Shown: positions 1-7,454 of the stretch, piece after piece
Layout of the letters: the number at the start of each line of letters is the position of its first letter
Numbering within the stretch: position 1 is the stretch's first letter
From: Candidatus Cloacimonadota bacterium
Lineage (GTDB): Bacteria; Cloacimonadota; Cloacimonadia; Cloacimonadales; TCS61
Assembly (NCBI GenBank): GCA_027858325.1
Contig: JAQICU010000225.1
Location: forward strand, 1-9,804
Reading direction: 5' to 3'
Length of the DNA: 9,804 bases
Program-made: the position numbers and the translations under genes
The notes under the pieces: model-generated
What the model saw: the letters and a program-made list of their open reading frames with translations, nothing else
What the model was told of the DNA's origin: nothing
Database searches by the model: none

Positions 1-573
1 GTGATTATCAATATTGAATTCCTGAGAAGTCTTTCGGATAAAGAACTGAAAAGTGGCTGGGCTGAATGTTTAAAAGTATGCTTGATCATGGATAATGGAT
101 TATACGAAATCTTAAAAAATGGTAATAAATTAGTTACTTCTAAAATTATTAAAAAAGCAATTGAAATCAAGATGAAACTTTGTGAAAATGATTTACGTGA
201 TTCCGGGGAGAGACAGAAACTGAATCTTGGTCATACATTTGCGCATCTGATAGAATCAGCTTCCAACTATAAAATAAGTCATGGGGAAGCTGTGTCAATC
301 GGAGTTCGCAAAGCGGCTGAGTATAGCTAAAAAGAAAAAATGATAACCAAAGATGAATTCAAGACAATACATGATCTATTTGATCAATATGAGTTGCCAA
401 GAACCATTTCGGATGAGATAAAAAGTAAAATCAAAGCAAATGGAATGGAACTTATTCAGCAGGATAAAAAAGCTGGGAAAAGAGTGAAATTAGTATTATT
501 CAAAGGAATTCATAATGTTGTAGTAAAAGAAATAGATGATTCTAAAAAAGTGGTTGATCTCATGACACTATAA
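1..573 (+). pseudogene. aroB: 3-dehydroquinate synthase, 3' part, interrupted by in-frame TAA
   Basis: This is the C-terminal half of 3-dehydroquinate synthase, which converts DAHP to 3-dehydroquinate in the shikimate pathway using NAD and a divalent metal. The reading frame is already open at base 1, so the real start lies outside the window. Codons 1-109 carry family motifs: SGWAE with the metal-ligand Glu at codon 22, EIK near codon 57, LNLGHTFAH (His 78 and 82) and SHGEAV (His 94). Codon 110 is TAA (328-330). The same frame then continues for 80 codons with the family's C-terminal helical domain, including LFDQYELP and the QDKKAGKR motif. Compared from memory with E. coli AroB, the spacing between AAxxS and the LP motif is unchanged, so the defect is a point nonsense codon and not an indel. 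The usual IKYG after the Glu reads LKVC here, which is divergent. A related sugar-phosphate cyclase is less likely. Real decay, readthrough and sequence error cannot be separated here. Confidence 0.82.
328..330 (+). other. in-frame TAA interrupting aroB
   Basis: The stop follows codons for AAEYS and is followed in the same frame by KEKMITKDEF, which continues the AroB alignment without a gap. E. coli AroB has Glu at this position as I recall it, so a single GAA, AAA or CAA to TAA change would explain it. The next ATG (340-342) has no convincing ribosome binding site, only an A-rich leader, so efficient separate translation of the tail is not obvious. Confidence 0.8.
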
Positions 574-574
574 A

Positions 575-1030
575 TTAATAGATCAATTCTACTATCTTCT
601 CTAAACATTCAGCATCAACTTCATCGAAAGAAACCAGCTCTTTACTGTCCACATCCAGCACTGCCACAATTTTATCATCTTTCCATACCGGAACAACAAT
701 CTCGGAAGCGGAACGGCTGTCGCAGGCAATATGGTCGGTAAATTTGCTAATATCTGCTACGATTTGAGTTTTCTGCTCATTAATAGCTGACCAACACACT
801 CCAGTGTGTTTAGGTAAAACCAGACACGCAACACTTCCCTGATAACTGCACACAGTTAATTCTCCATCAACTAATCGATAAAATCCGGTCCAAAAATAGT
901 AATCAAATTTGTGATGTAAAACTGCAACAATTGTGCTCATTCTAGCTAAAGGATCTGTGGTTTTCTGTATTATTTCTTCAATTTGAGTGATTATTCTTTC
1001 ATAGCGGTTTTCTTTTATTTTTATATCCAT
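575..1030 (-). CDS. free methionine-(R)-sulfoxide reductase, GAF-domain (fRMsr/MsrC type)
   Basis: This is a cytoplasmic single-domain GAF protein of 151 residues that reduces free Met-(R)-sulfoxide with electrons from thioredoxin. The diagnostic motifs are in order: WTGFYRL near residues 47-53, YQGSVAC ending at Cys69, GVC with Cys79, HIACDSRSASEIVVP with Cys103, and VLDVDS near 124-129. The three cysteines have the same 10- and 24-residue spacing as Cys84, Cys94 and Cys118 of the E. coli enzyme, so the catalytic set is complete. The start has AGAGG five bases upstream and overlaps the end of the SbcD-like gene by 10 nt, so it is co-translated with that gene. Its stop lies one base from the aroB stop, tail to tail. 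This enzyme is usual in bacteria and lower eukaryotes. The family assignment is firm; oxidative-stress repair as its role is inferred from the family. Confidence 0.93.
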   Translation of the reverse strand: MDIKIKENRYERIITQIEEIIQKTTDPLARMSTIVAVLHHKFDYYFWTGFYRLVDGELTVCSYQGSVACLVLPKHTGVCWSAINEQKTQIVADISKFTDHIACDSRSASEIVVPVWKDDKIVAVLDVDSKELVSFDEVDAECLEKIVELIY

Positions 1031-2034
1031 CCTTTCCTCTTCTGGTATACTGGTGCCAGAGTAAGTGTCATTGTTTTTGGTGTCAATTCCCTTAATAATT
1101 CTGCTTTTAAAAGTTTGCGAGTTTCAGGTATTTCACAGCGTAATCTGACCACAGAATCTTTATCTAATTTACTAAGTTCTGCTTCCAGTAGATTTCGTAA
1201 AACTCTCTCATCCTCTGTTAGTCTTGTAATATCCAATCTGACCATAGGGCGGGTGGGGAGTATGTGGAATTTTGTTTCTAATAGTTTCCAGCCAGTTTCA
1301 GATTCTTCAAAAATGATTTCATAAAATCCTTTTTCCTCTACCATCTCAACAACAGAAGTACGCTCAGTGGAACCAGGATAGATCACGGGAATTCTATTTT
1401 CTTTTTTCTCATAATAGAATACCTGAGCTTTGTGAATATGACCTGAAAGAATTGCCTGATAATCTGCAGGCAGCATTTCCAGAGGTAGTACATCAATTCC
1501 ATAACGGAAAGTATAACCTTCAATTTTAGATTCTTGAATTGCCTGATGCATTAAAAGAAGTTTTATATCCACATCAGGATTACCTTCAATGGCTTCTGTA
1601 AAAATTTGTTCGAACTGAAGACGAATTCCGTTCCTAATATTAGGGAATCCGGTAATGCCTATGACAGCATTTTTCTTCTTAAAAAAGAATGTTGAAGGTT
1701 CATCAAAAATGTAAATATTCTTATGATTCATCAAAATTGAAGAGGGGAGAACAGAACGTTCATGATTGCCGGGAACTATAACGAAGGGAATTTCATTCTC
1801 AGCAAAATCGTAAAGAATATCATAAGCTTTATCTACAATAGATGCAGGAACTTTGCTGCGGAAGAAGAAATCACCACCATGCACTACCAGATCAGCCTTC
1901 GATTCAATAGCATAATCAAGAACTTTCTTATAATTATTAAAAAAATCTTCACCACGTCTTCTACGATCCACTTTAGGCTTGATAGGATAATCTACACCCA
2001 GATGAGTATCAGCAAAAAAGACAATTTTCAACAT
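1021..2034 (-). CDS. SbcD/Mre11-like metallophosphoesterase, putative DNA repair exonuclease
   Basis: This 337-residue protein belongs to the calcineurin-like phosphoesterase superfamily in its SbcD/Mre11 branch, two-metal nucleases that trim DNA ends and hairpins. All metal-site motifs are present: ADTHLG (Asp9, His11), GGDFFF (Asp55), PGNHE (Asn90, His91), LMHQ (His163) and SGHIH (His199, His201). They are followed by YPGSTERTS near 219-227, which is typical of the SbcD branch. Residues about 260-337 resemble the small capping domain. It is shorter than E. coli SbcD, about 400 residues. The partner ATPase SbcC is not next to it. The start lies 3 nt after the stop of the ABC exporter and has no Shine-Dalgarno of its own, so translation is probably coupled. 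The downstream gene overlaps its end by 10 nt. DNA nuclease activity is inferred from family; a general phosphoesterase is the alternative. Confidence 0.87.
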   Translation of the reverse strand: MLKIVFFADTHLGVDYPIKPKVDRRRRGEDFFNNYKKVLDYAIESKADLVVHGGDFFFRSKVPASIVDKAYDILYDFAENEIPFVIVPGNHERSVLPSSILMNHKNIYIFDEPSTFFFKKKNAVIGITGFPNIRNGIRLQFEQIFTEAIEGNPDVDIKLLLMHQAIQESKIEGYTFRYGIDVLPLEMLPADYQAILSGHIHKAQVFYYEKKENRIPVIYPGSTERTSVVEMVEEKGFYEIIFEESETGWKLLETKFHILPTRPMVRLDITRLTEDERVLRNLLEAELSKLDKDSVVRLRCEIPETRKLLKAELLRELTPKTMTLTLAPVYQKRKGWI

Positions 2035-2037
2035 AAT

Positions 2038-3756
2038 TTAGAAGATCATATTCTTAGTATAAAGGTTGTAATAATAATCATTCTTTTCCATCAGTTCATC
2101 ATGAGTTCCCTGTTCCACGATCTTGCCCTCGTTGATAACATAAAGCAGATCAGCTTTACGAACTGTGGACAGGCGATGAGCGATGATGATAGTCGTTCTA
2201 TTCTGAGAAAGTTCTTCCATTGCCTTCTGGATATAAGCTTCCGATTCGGTATCGAGAGATGATGTTGCTTCATCGAAAATAAGAATTGGTGGATTCTTGA
2301 GGAAAGCTCTGGCTATTGAGATCCTTTGTTTCTGGCCACCAGAGAGTTTTACTCCGCGCTCACCAGTGAGAGTATCGAATCCTCCAGGTAGTGATTGGAT
2401 AAAATCTAGTATATTGGCTTTCCGGGCAGCTTCGATCACCTCTTCTTCGTTGGCTTTGGGATTTCCATAAATTATGTTCTCACGGATCGTTGTATCGAAT
2501 AAAAATACATTTTGCTGAACAATACCAATATTTTCTCGTAATGATTCTTGAGTGAGATCCATAATATTATTTCCATCAATAGAAATTGATCCTGCTTGAG
2601 TTTCATAAAAACGGGGGATCAAAGAGGCAATGGTAGATTTCCCTGCACCCGATTCACCAACAAGAGCGATAGTTTTTCCTGCTGGTACTGTCATATTAAT
2701 ATTTTGCAGAATCCAATCTTCAGATGATTGATACTTAAATGTTAAATCGGATATTTCAATCGTTCCTTTCACATTCGTAAGAGAATGAGCATTTTTCTTA
2801 TCCCTAATATCAGGTTCAATATCCATAATTTCGATAAATCTTTCAAAAGCTGCAGATCCTTGTTGGAACTGCTCTGTGAAGTGAACCAACCGTTCAACTG
2901 GTCTTAAAATGAAGTTCACATAGAGTGTGAATGCCAGCAGATCTATCACATCAATATTGCCTTGATATATGAGAAGAACTCCACCACCGATAACAACCAG
3001 ATAATAAAAATCAGTTAGGAAAGTCATTCCAGCAAAATAGGTGCTCATGATCTTATACATCTTTTCTTTAGCGCGCTGAAAAGTAAAATTGATATTACCG
3101 AATTTCTCCATTTCCAGATGTTCATTAGTAAACGATTTAACTTCTCTAATTCCTTGCACAGAATTTTCTACTGAGCTGTTAATATCAGCAATCCGCTTTC
3201 TCACCAGACGAAATCCACCTTTCATGCGGTGACCAAAGGTTAATCCCCATACGATGAGAAGAGGAATCGGGATCATGGCAATAAATGCCAGTGAAACATT
3301 GTAATGGAACATAGCGATGAACGATCCGATGATCATGAAAACTGATATGATCAAGTCTTCGGGAGCATGATGTGCAACCTCAGCGATCATATTGAGATCA
3401 TTGGAAATTCTCGACATTATATGACCTGTTTTTACATTATCGAAATAATTGAATGATAATTTTTGTAGATGAGCGAACATATCTGATCTCATATCTGATT
3501 CCATTCGCACACCCATGATATGCCCCCAACGGATACGAATGTAAGTAAAAACAGATTTGAAAATAATGATGCTTAACATCACTGATAATAAAGTTATTAT
3601 TCCATTTAGATCTTTGTTGGGAATATGAACCTTGAGCAGAGTTCGGGTAAGCATAGGCATAAAAACAGAAAGGATAGCGGCCAGAAAGGCAACTACCATA
3701 TCCAGAATGAATAAAAATTTATGTGGTCTGTAATATTTGATGAATCTTTTTAGCAT
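2038..3756 (-). CDS. MsbA-like ABC exporter half-transporter (membrane domain fused to ATPase)
   Basis: This is a 572-residue type IV ABC exporter that should act as a homodimer in the inner membrane, moving lipids, drugs or peptides. The N-terminal part (about 1-310) has the six-helix membrane domain, with hydrophobic stretches near 14-36, 52-70, 134-150, 156-172 and 245-285. The ATPase domain (about 332-572) is complete: Walker A GESGAGKST at 367-375, the Q-loop at QQN near 414-416, signature LSGGQ at 471-475, Walker B ILIFDE with catalytic Glu496, D-loop SSLD and H-loop His527. The start is supported by AAGGA six bases upstream. It follows a palindrome-rich 222-base spacer after gatD and leads a tight unit with the nuclease and sulfoxide reductase. 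No substrate can be read from the sequence. MsbA-type lipid flipping and multidrug export are both possible. Confidence 0.93.
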   Translation of the reverse strand: MLKRFIKYYRPHKFLFILDMVVAFLAAILSVFMPMLTRTLLKVHIPNKDLNGIITLLSVMLSIIIFKSVFTYIRIRWGHIMGVRMESDMRSDMFAHLQKLSFNYFDNVKTGHIMSRISNDLNMIAEVAHHAPEDLIISVFMIIGSFIAMFHYNVSLAFIAMIPIPLLIVWGLTFGHRMKGGFRLVRKRIADINSSVENSVQGIREVKSFTNEHLEMEKFGNINFTFQRAKEKMYKIMSTYFAGMTFLTDFYYLVVIGGGVLLIYQGNIDVIDLLAFTLYVNFILRPVERLVHFTEQFQQGSAAFERFIEIMDIEPDIRDKKNAHSLTNVKGTIEISDLTFKYQSSEDWILQNINMTVPAGKTIALVGESGAGKSTIASLIPRFYETQAGSISIDGNNIMDLTQESLRENIGIVQQNVFLFDTTIRENIIYGNPKANEEEVIEAARKANILDFIQSLPGGFDTLTGERGVKLSGGQKQRISIARAFLKNPPILIFDEATSSLDTESEAYIQKAMEELSQNRTTIIIAHRLSTVRKADLLYVINEGKIVEQGTHDELMEKNDYYYNLYTKNMIF

Positions 3757-3778
3757 AAAATTTCCTTTTTTTATATTC

Positions 3779-3875
3779 TGTCACACTGAGTAGGAGTTCA
3801 CGACGTATCGAAGTATAGAATTTATCATAGCTCATTATCCTTCGATTACTATGCTTCGCATCACTCAGGATGGCA
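3779..3875. repeat. large imperfect inverted repeat, interspersed-repeat-like
   Basis: The left arm (about 3779-3818) and the reverse complement of the right arm (about 3836-3875) share TGnCAnnCTGAGT at the outer end and ATCGAAGnATA at the inner end, with a more degenerate middle. The spacer is about 17 bases. The right arm read on the minus strand begins TGCCATCCTGAGTGATGCG, and contains CGAAGCAT and TCGAAGGATA. This resembles the TGTCATnCTGAG...CGAAG-type dispersed palindromes I recall from many bacterial intergenic regions. It carries no coding capacity and lacks a following T-tract. A miniature transposon remnant is another reading. Confidence 0.55.
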
Positions 3876-3886
3876 TAGTCCATTCA

Positions 3887-3975
3887 GACTTGCCCTGAAA
3901 GTGAAACTTGGGGCGAGAACGAAAGGCACAGTTCTCGACTTACCCTAGTAAACTGGCTGCGAGTCAAGTTCTGTG
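3887..3975. repeat. hairpin cluster with an imperfect direct repeat
   Basis: GACTTGCCCT (3887-3896) recurs as GACTTACCCT (3937-3946). In both copies it is followed by an AGT...AAACT element and then by G-rich sequence ending GCGAG (to 3917 and 3963). Copy 1 folds as CTTGCCC (3889-3895) with GGGCGAG (3911-3917, one G-T pair), plus an inner AAGT/ACTT stem. CGAGAAC (3914-3920) also pairs perfectly with GTTCTCG (3931-3937), which competes with the first stem. CACAG (3927-3931) can pair with CTGTG (3971-3975) around copy 2. The cluster lies just downstream of gatD on the minus strand. It may affect the 3' end of the gatED transcript or be repeat DNA. Confidence 0.45.
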
Positions 3976-3978
3976 TAC

Positions 3979-5361
3979 TTATTTATGCACTTTCTTAATA
4001 AATTCTTCAACTTCCGGAATTCCTCCTTGATAAATTAGATAACCATTATAAGGTTCACGTTTTGTGATGTCATTAGCAATTGGTGTCATCATTAAATCAC
4101 GAACTTTATCCAGATCATCTGTTTGCCCTAGAGCCCAGCTAAGTTTAACAATGGCAACTTCCGGCAGCATATTTTCAGCGGGAATTATGCCGAAGTTCAT
4201 CAAATCACGACCTGTATCATAAACGAACATATGAACATAACCCCACAAAGTCTGTACAGTCATATAAATGGGAATTCCCAATTCCTGGCATTTCTTAATT
4301 GCTGGATATAGTGGTTTATTTACATGCCCCAGTCCGGTTCCGGCGATCACAATTCCTTTGTATCCATTATCTATAAGTGAGTAGATCATATCCGGATGCA
4401 TATTTGGATAGTAATAGAGAAGTGCAACTTTCTCTTCAAAATAGGGCAAGATAGTAACTTTACGATCATTTCTTCTGTGATTATAATTTTGCTTGATCAG
4501 TGTTATTTTATCACGAGTTACGGTTGCAATGGGAGTATCTCCAATGGTTCGGAAGGTTGAACGATAAGAAGAATGCATTTTCCGCACACGTGTTCCCTGA
4601 TGCAAAAGACCATATTCATCAGATGTAGACCCAAACATACAAACCATTATTTCGGCAATATCCGATTGTGCTGCAGCAGTAGCTGCGTGTATCAGATTCA
4701 ATGCTGCGTCTGATGATGGACGGTCAGATGAACGCTGCGAACCAACTAAAATAATTGGAACAGGAGAATTCTGGATCATGAAAGAAAGAATTGCAGCAGT
4801 GTGGTGCAGAGTATCGGTTCCGTGTCCGATGATAATACCATCGATTCCTTTCTCAATCTCTTTGCCAATGGCAATCGCCAGTGTTTTATATTGTTCCGAC
4901 CCCATATTCTCGCTAAAAACAGCGAATAGTTTTTCAGTTTCTAAATTACAAATATCGGCAAGTTCCGGAACCGCACCGTAAAGTTCTCCTGGAGAGAAAG
5001 CCGGAATAACAGCACCAGTTCGGTAATCCAGTCGGGATGCAATTGTGCCACCTGTTCCAAACAGTTTAACTTTTGGTTGACCTTCTGTGAAAGGGAATTC
5101 TTTCTCCGGTATTTTATAATGTGCTTCTTTGTACCCGATTTCTTTCATGTTGGTTATCGTTCCTACATCGATTCCTACATTATAACCTGTAACAAGTTTT
5201 AAAACTATGTGTTTATCATCATCATTTTCGGAGCGGGGGAGAATAATTCCACTAAAATCACCACGTGTGGTTTTGATCTCGGCATCACCCCAAACACGGA
5301 TTTTGAATTTTTTAAGGATTTCTACTGCATCACCTTTATAGCCTTTGAAGATATCTATCAT
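3979..5361 (-). CDS. gatD: Glu-tRNA(Gln) amidotransferase subunit D, archaeal type
   Basis: GatD is the asparaginase-like subunit of GatDE. It hydrolyses glutamine (or asparagine) and passes ammonia to GatE, which amidates Glu-tRNA(Gln). The 460 residues show an N-terminal domain (about 1-90) that ordinary asparaginases lack, then two asparaginase lobes. Catalytic residues are all present: Thr106 in GTGGTIAS, Thr182 and Asp183 in HGTDT, and Lys261 in GTRVRKMH. The Thr106-Thr182 spacing of 76 equals that recalled for the Methanothermobacter enzyme. Other GatD-specific blocks are SDRPSSDAALNL near 212-223, YDTGRDL near 381-387 and LPEVAIVKLSWALG near 399-412. The ATG overlaps the gatE stop (ATGA), with AAAGGTGG six bases upstream. 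It is slightly longer than archaeal GatD as I remember it. A plain L-asparaginase is unlikely given the RKMH block and the gatE neighbour. Confidence 0.95.
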   Translation of the reverse strand: MIDIFKGYKGDAVEILKKFKIRVWGDAEIKTTRGDFSGIILPRSENDDDKHIVLKLVTGYNVGIDVGTITNMKEIGYKEAHYKIPEKEFPFTEGQPKVKLFGTGGTIASRLDYRTGAVIPAFSPGELYGAVPELADICNLETEKLFAVFSENMGSEQYKTLAIAIGKEIEKGIDGIIIGHGTDTLHHTAAILSFMIQNSPVPIILVGSQRSSDRPSSDAALNLIHAATAAAQSDIAEIMVCMFGSTSDEYGLLHQGTRVRKMHSSYRSTFRTIGDTPIATVTRDKITLIKQNYNHRRNDRKVTILPYFEEKVALLYYYPNMHPDMIYSLIDNGYKGIVIAGTGLGHVNKPLYPAIKKCQELGIPIYMTVQTLWGYVHMFVYDTGRDLMNFGIIPAENMLPEVAIVKLSWALGQTDDLDKVRDLMMTPIANDITKREPYNGYLIYQGGIPEVEEFIKKVHK

Positions 5362-7349
5362 TTTGCACCACCTTTAGATAAGAATTTCCGAACAAAAGTA
5401 TTCAGCTCATGCAAAGGTACGTTCCCTAAAGCGATTGGTCTTAAATTTCCCATGATCCATTTCTCTACAGCTAATGGGTTCTTCGATTTATTGATTTTCG
5501 TGAACATTGATCGCAGGCTGCTCACATTTTTTAATATTGCCTCTTTCTTGTGTTCTTCAAATTCTAGTGAATTAAGGACAGATTCAAATTCCATTTGAGA
5601 ATGTAAATAAATTATTGGCAGGATAGATTTTACAATATCCAAAGAGAGTTTTTTTTCTAAGATAAATTTAAACATATCGTAAACTTTGGTGTATGGGAAT
5701 GGGACATCAGGGATTAATTGTCCTTCAATGTGCTTGAGGGTATGAGCAAAAGTTGTTGCAATATATTTGGAATCAATCCTAAGATCATTGTTAATTCTCT
5801 CAATTTCGGGTACAAGATTATTCCTGAGAATGTATTGAAAACAATCCTCAGGAATTTGCCATTTCTTCATTTGTTTTATTCTCTCAACCAGATCTACAGG
5901 TTGCTCTTTTCTTAGGTTCTCTATATACTCATCTTCAATTGGGATAGGAGCAGAATCTGTGTCGGGATACATTCTATCAGCACCTGGCAAAACACGTTCA
6001 AAGATTGTAGTGCCGTCTTCCAAGGCTTTACGAGTTTCATTTGGGACACCTTCGAAAGCCATCCTGCAACGTTCTTCTATTGTCTCGCAAGCAGTTTGTA
6101 CATCATCCAGTAATGCCCAAAAAACAATCTGAGCATCATTAGGTTTGCAATTAAGTAATTTTTTGCGTTGCTTTAATAGTGACTCACTAAACACCGGATT
6201 CATATCTTCTGAATGCAAAAAATTTGGTTTCTCAAAACAGGCTATAACTTTAAGTCTTCCCTCAAGTTCGTTTGCAAATGTTTTTTCTGGCTGAAGAAAG
6301 TGAGAAAGGATCCCTTTAAAATCAGGAAGATTGCAGGCAATTAATTTCCAGCCATTGTTCATTGCTTCTTTAATCGGTGTATATCCAATATCAGAAACAT
6401 CAAAATCGACATTCTTGAATATTGGTTTCCAATTTTTCACATCAGGTATACGTTTATTCAACTCGTCTTTTATAATTAGAAGAGCTTTTTGGCGGAAAGC
6501 TTCATTATGAGAAAGTTCAGGTATCCATTTATTATGTGAAACTCCCTTTATCTCAACTCTAGTTCCACCTTTTATACTTACATTCACATCTTCTCTTCCT
6601 GCCCCAATTCCTACGCGCACTTTTCCAGAACTTCTATTAAGGAAACGAATATATTGTGCTGCTTCCAAAACTTCATCAGGTGTCTTCATGTCAGGATAAG
6701 TAACTGTTTCAATTAGCGGAATTCCTAACCTATCTGTCTGATAGATTCTTTCATGACCAATATCAGAGACTTCACGACAAGAATCTTCTTCGATACTTAG
6801 CTGGATAACTCTGATCTTCTTTTTTTTAAGAGGAATAACTCCCTCGATACCGATTATTGCAGTTCGCTGGAAACCGGTTGGAATACTGCCGTCAAGATAT
6901 TGTTTACGGGTAATATGTAACTCACCAACAATGTTAAGTTTCAATTGAAGTGCGATTTGTATGGCATAATCAAGAGCTTCTCTATTTATAGGAAAGGGAG
7001 GTGTATCATCAATGTCATAAGTACAAGTTGTCTCGTTTTTAATTCGGTAAGTGATATTCTTTTTGGTGCGGAATTCCATTAAAGCAGTTCCGTCGTAAGT
7101 TCCCATTTCAGAAAGCGTAGGGCGCATGTGGCGAATAAGTTCCGCATCATAATCATCGAAATCACTATATAAACCTGCAGGACAGCGACAGAATAATTTC
7201 TCTTTTGTTTTAAGTTGCTGATGAACTTCTAAACCGCTCATGAAACCAAGCTCTTTATAAGTTTTTATTGGTGTTTTTATTCGAGGAGTATAACCAACTT
7301 TTATTTTTGATAGCTTGTAATTTTTTTCTGATTTAAAATCTTTACTCAT
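5358..7349 (-). CDS. gatE: Glu-tRNA(Gln) amidotransferase subunit E, archaeal type
   Basis: GatE binds Glu-tRNA(Gln), activates it with ATP and amidates it with ammonia from GatD. Residue numbers here follow the chosen ATG. The GatB/E cradle domain (about 36-275) shows GLEVHQQLKTKEKLFCRCP with paired cysteines, RPTLSEMG, GFQRTAIIG, IEEDS, DRLGIPLIE and REDVNVSIKGGTRVEIKGV. The GAD insertion domain (about 310-420) includes LPDFKGILSHFL; GAD is found in GatE and bacterial AspRS but not in GatB. Then come GADRMYPDTDSAPIPI near 456-471 and a YqeY-like helical tail to the end. The ATG at 7349 (663 residues) is preferred because GGGAA lies eight bases upstream. A TTG at 7379 would add 10 residues but has no purine-rich site. 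About 35 basic residues precede the conserved domain, longer than the archaeal N-terminus I recall. It overlaps gatD by 4 nt. Confidence 0.95.
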   Translation of the reverse strand: MSKDFKSEKNYKLSKIKVGYTPRIKTPIKTYKELGFMSGLEVHQQLKTKEKLFCRCPAGLYSDFDDYDAELIRHMRPTLSEMGTYDGTALMEFRTKKNITYRIKNETTCTYDIDDTPPFPINREALDYAIQIALQLKLNIVGELHITRKQYLDGSIPTGFQRTAIIGIEGVIPLKKKKIRVIQLSIEEDSCREVSDIGHERIYQTDRLGIPLIETVTYPDMKTPDEVLEAAQYIRFLNRSSGKVRVGIGAGREDVNVSIKGGTRVEIKGVSHNKWIPELSHNEAFRQKALLIIKDELNKRIPDVKNWKPIFKNVDFDVSDIGYTPIKEAMNNGWKLIACNLPDFKGILSHFLQPEKTFANELEGRLKVIACFEKPNFLHSEDMNPVFSESLLKQRKKLLNCKPNDAQIVFWALLDDVQTACETIEERCRMAFEGVPNETRKALEDGTTIFERVLPGADRMYPDTDSAPIPIEDEYIENLRKEQPVDLVERIKQMKKWQIPEDCFQYILRNNLVPEIERINNDLRIDSKYIATTFAHTLKHIEGQLIPDVPFPYTKVYDMFKFILEKKLSLDIVKSILPIIYLHSQMEFESVLNSLEFEEHKKEAILKNVSSLRSMFTKINKSKNPLAVEKWIMGNLRPIALGNVPLHELNTFVRKFLSKGGAK
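5368..5375 (-). promoter_or_regulatory. ribosome binding site of gatD
   Basis: AAAGGTGG lies inside the last codons of gatE, six bases before the gatD ATG. Together with the ATGA overlap it fixes the gatD start and points to coupled translation of the two subunits, which are needed in equal amounts. Confidence 0.7.
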
Positions 7350-7356
7350 CTTATTT

Positions 7357-7361
7357 TTCCC
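7357..7361 (-). promoter_or_regulatory. weak ribosome binding site deciding the gatE start
   Basis: GGGAA on the minus strand has its GGGA eight bases before the ATG at 7349. The upstream in-frame TTG at 7379 is preceded by pyrimidine-rich sequence with no Shine-Dalgarno, so the ATG is the better start. The site is weak, so this is a moderate call. Confidence 0.45.
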
Positions 7362-7454
7362 AAATACTTTTTTTAGCAAAAACGAAAAAGAGAGGACAAT
7401 GTGTCAATAATATTAATGTGTAACTAAAAAATAGTTTATTTAACTAATTTTGTA

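Noticed and set aside
328..330. Recoding to selenocysteine or pyrrolysine in aroB
   Set aside because: The codon is TAA, not TGA or TAG, and no catalytic residue is expected at this position.
983..1324. 113-codon plus-strand open frame
   Set aside because: It is antisense to the fRMsr/nuclease overlap and is Ser-rich without recognisable features.
1762..2262. 166-codon plus-strand open frame
   Set aside because: It lies antisense to the SbcD-like nuclease and the ABC exporter, both with complete motifs. The translation shows no domain and no ribosome binding site.
3914..3937. Rho-independent terminator after gatD
   Set aside because: The 7-base stem CGAGAAC/GTTCTCG is perfect but is not followed by a T-tract on either strand.
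3979..5361. Plain L-asparaginase
   Set aside because: The extra N-terminal domain, the GTRVRKMH and SDRPSSDAALNL blocks and the overlap with gatE identify GatD.
5209..5598. 129-codon plus-strand open frame
   Set aside because: It is antisense to the gatD/gatE junction, has low-complexity composition and shows no family motif.
5358..7349. GatB of the bacterial GatCAB complex
   Set aside because: The GAD insertion domain, the ADRMYPDTD block and the longer length match GatE. No gatA or gatC lies nearby.
7422..7436. Hairpin AACTA/TAGTT between the PAP2-like gene and gatE
   Set aside because: The stem is only five AT-rich base pairs around an A5 loop, which is expected by chance in such sequence.
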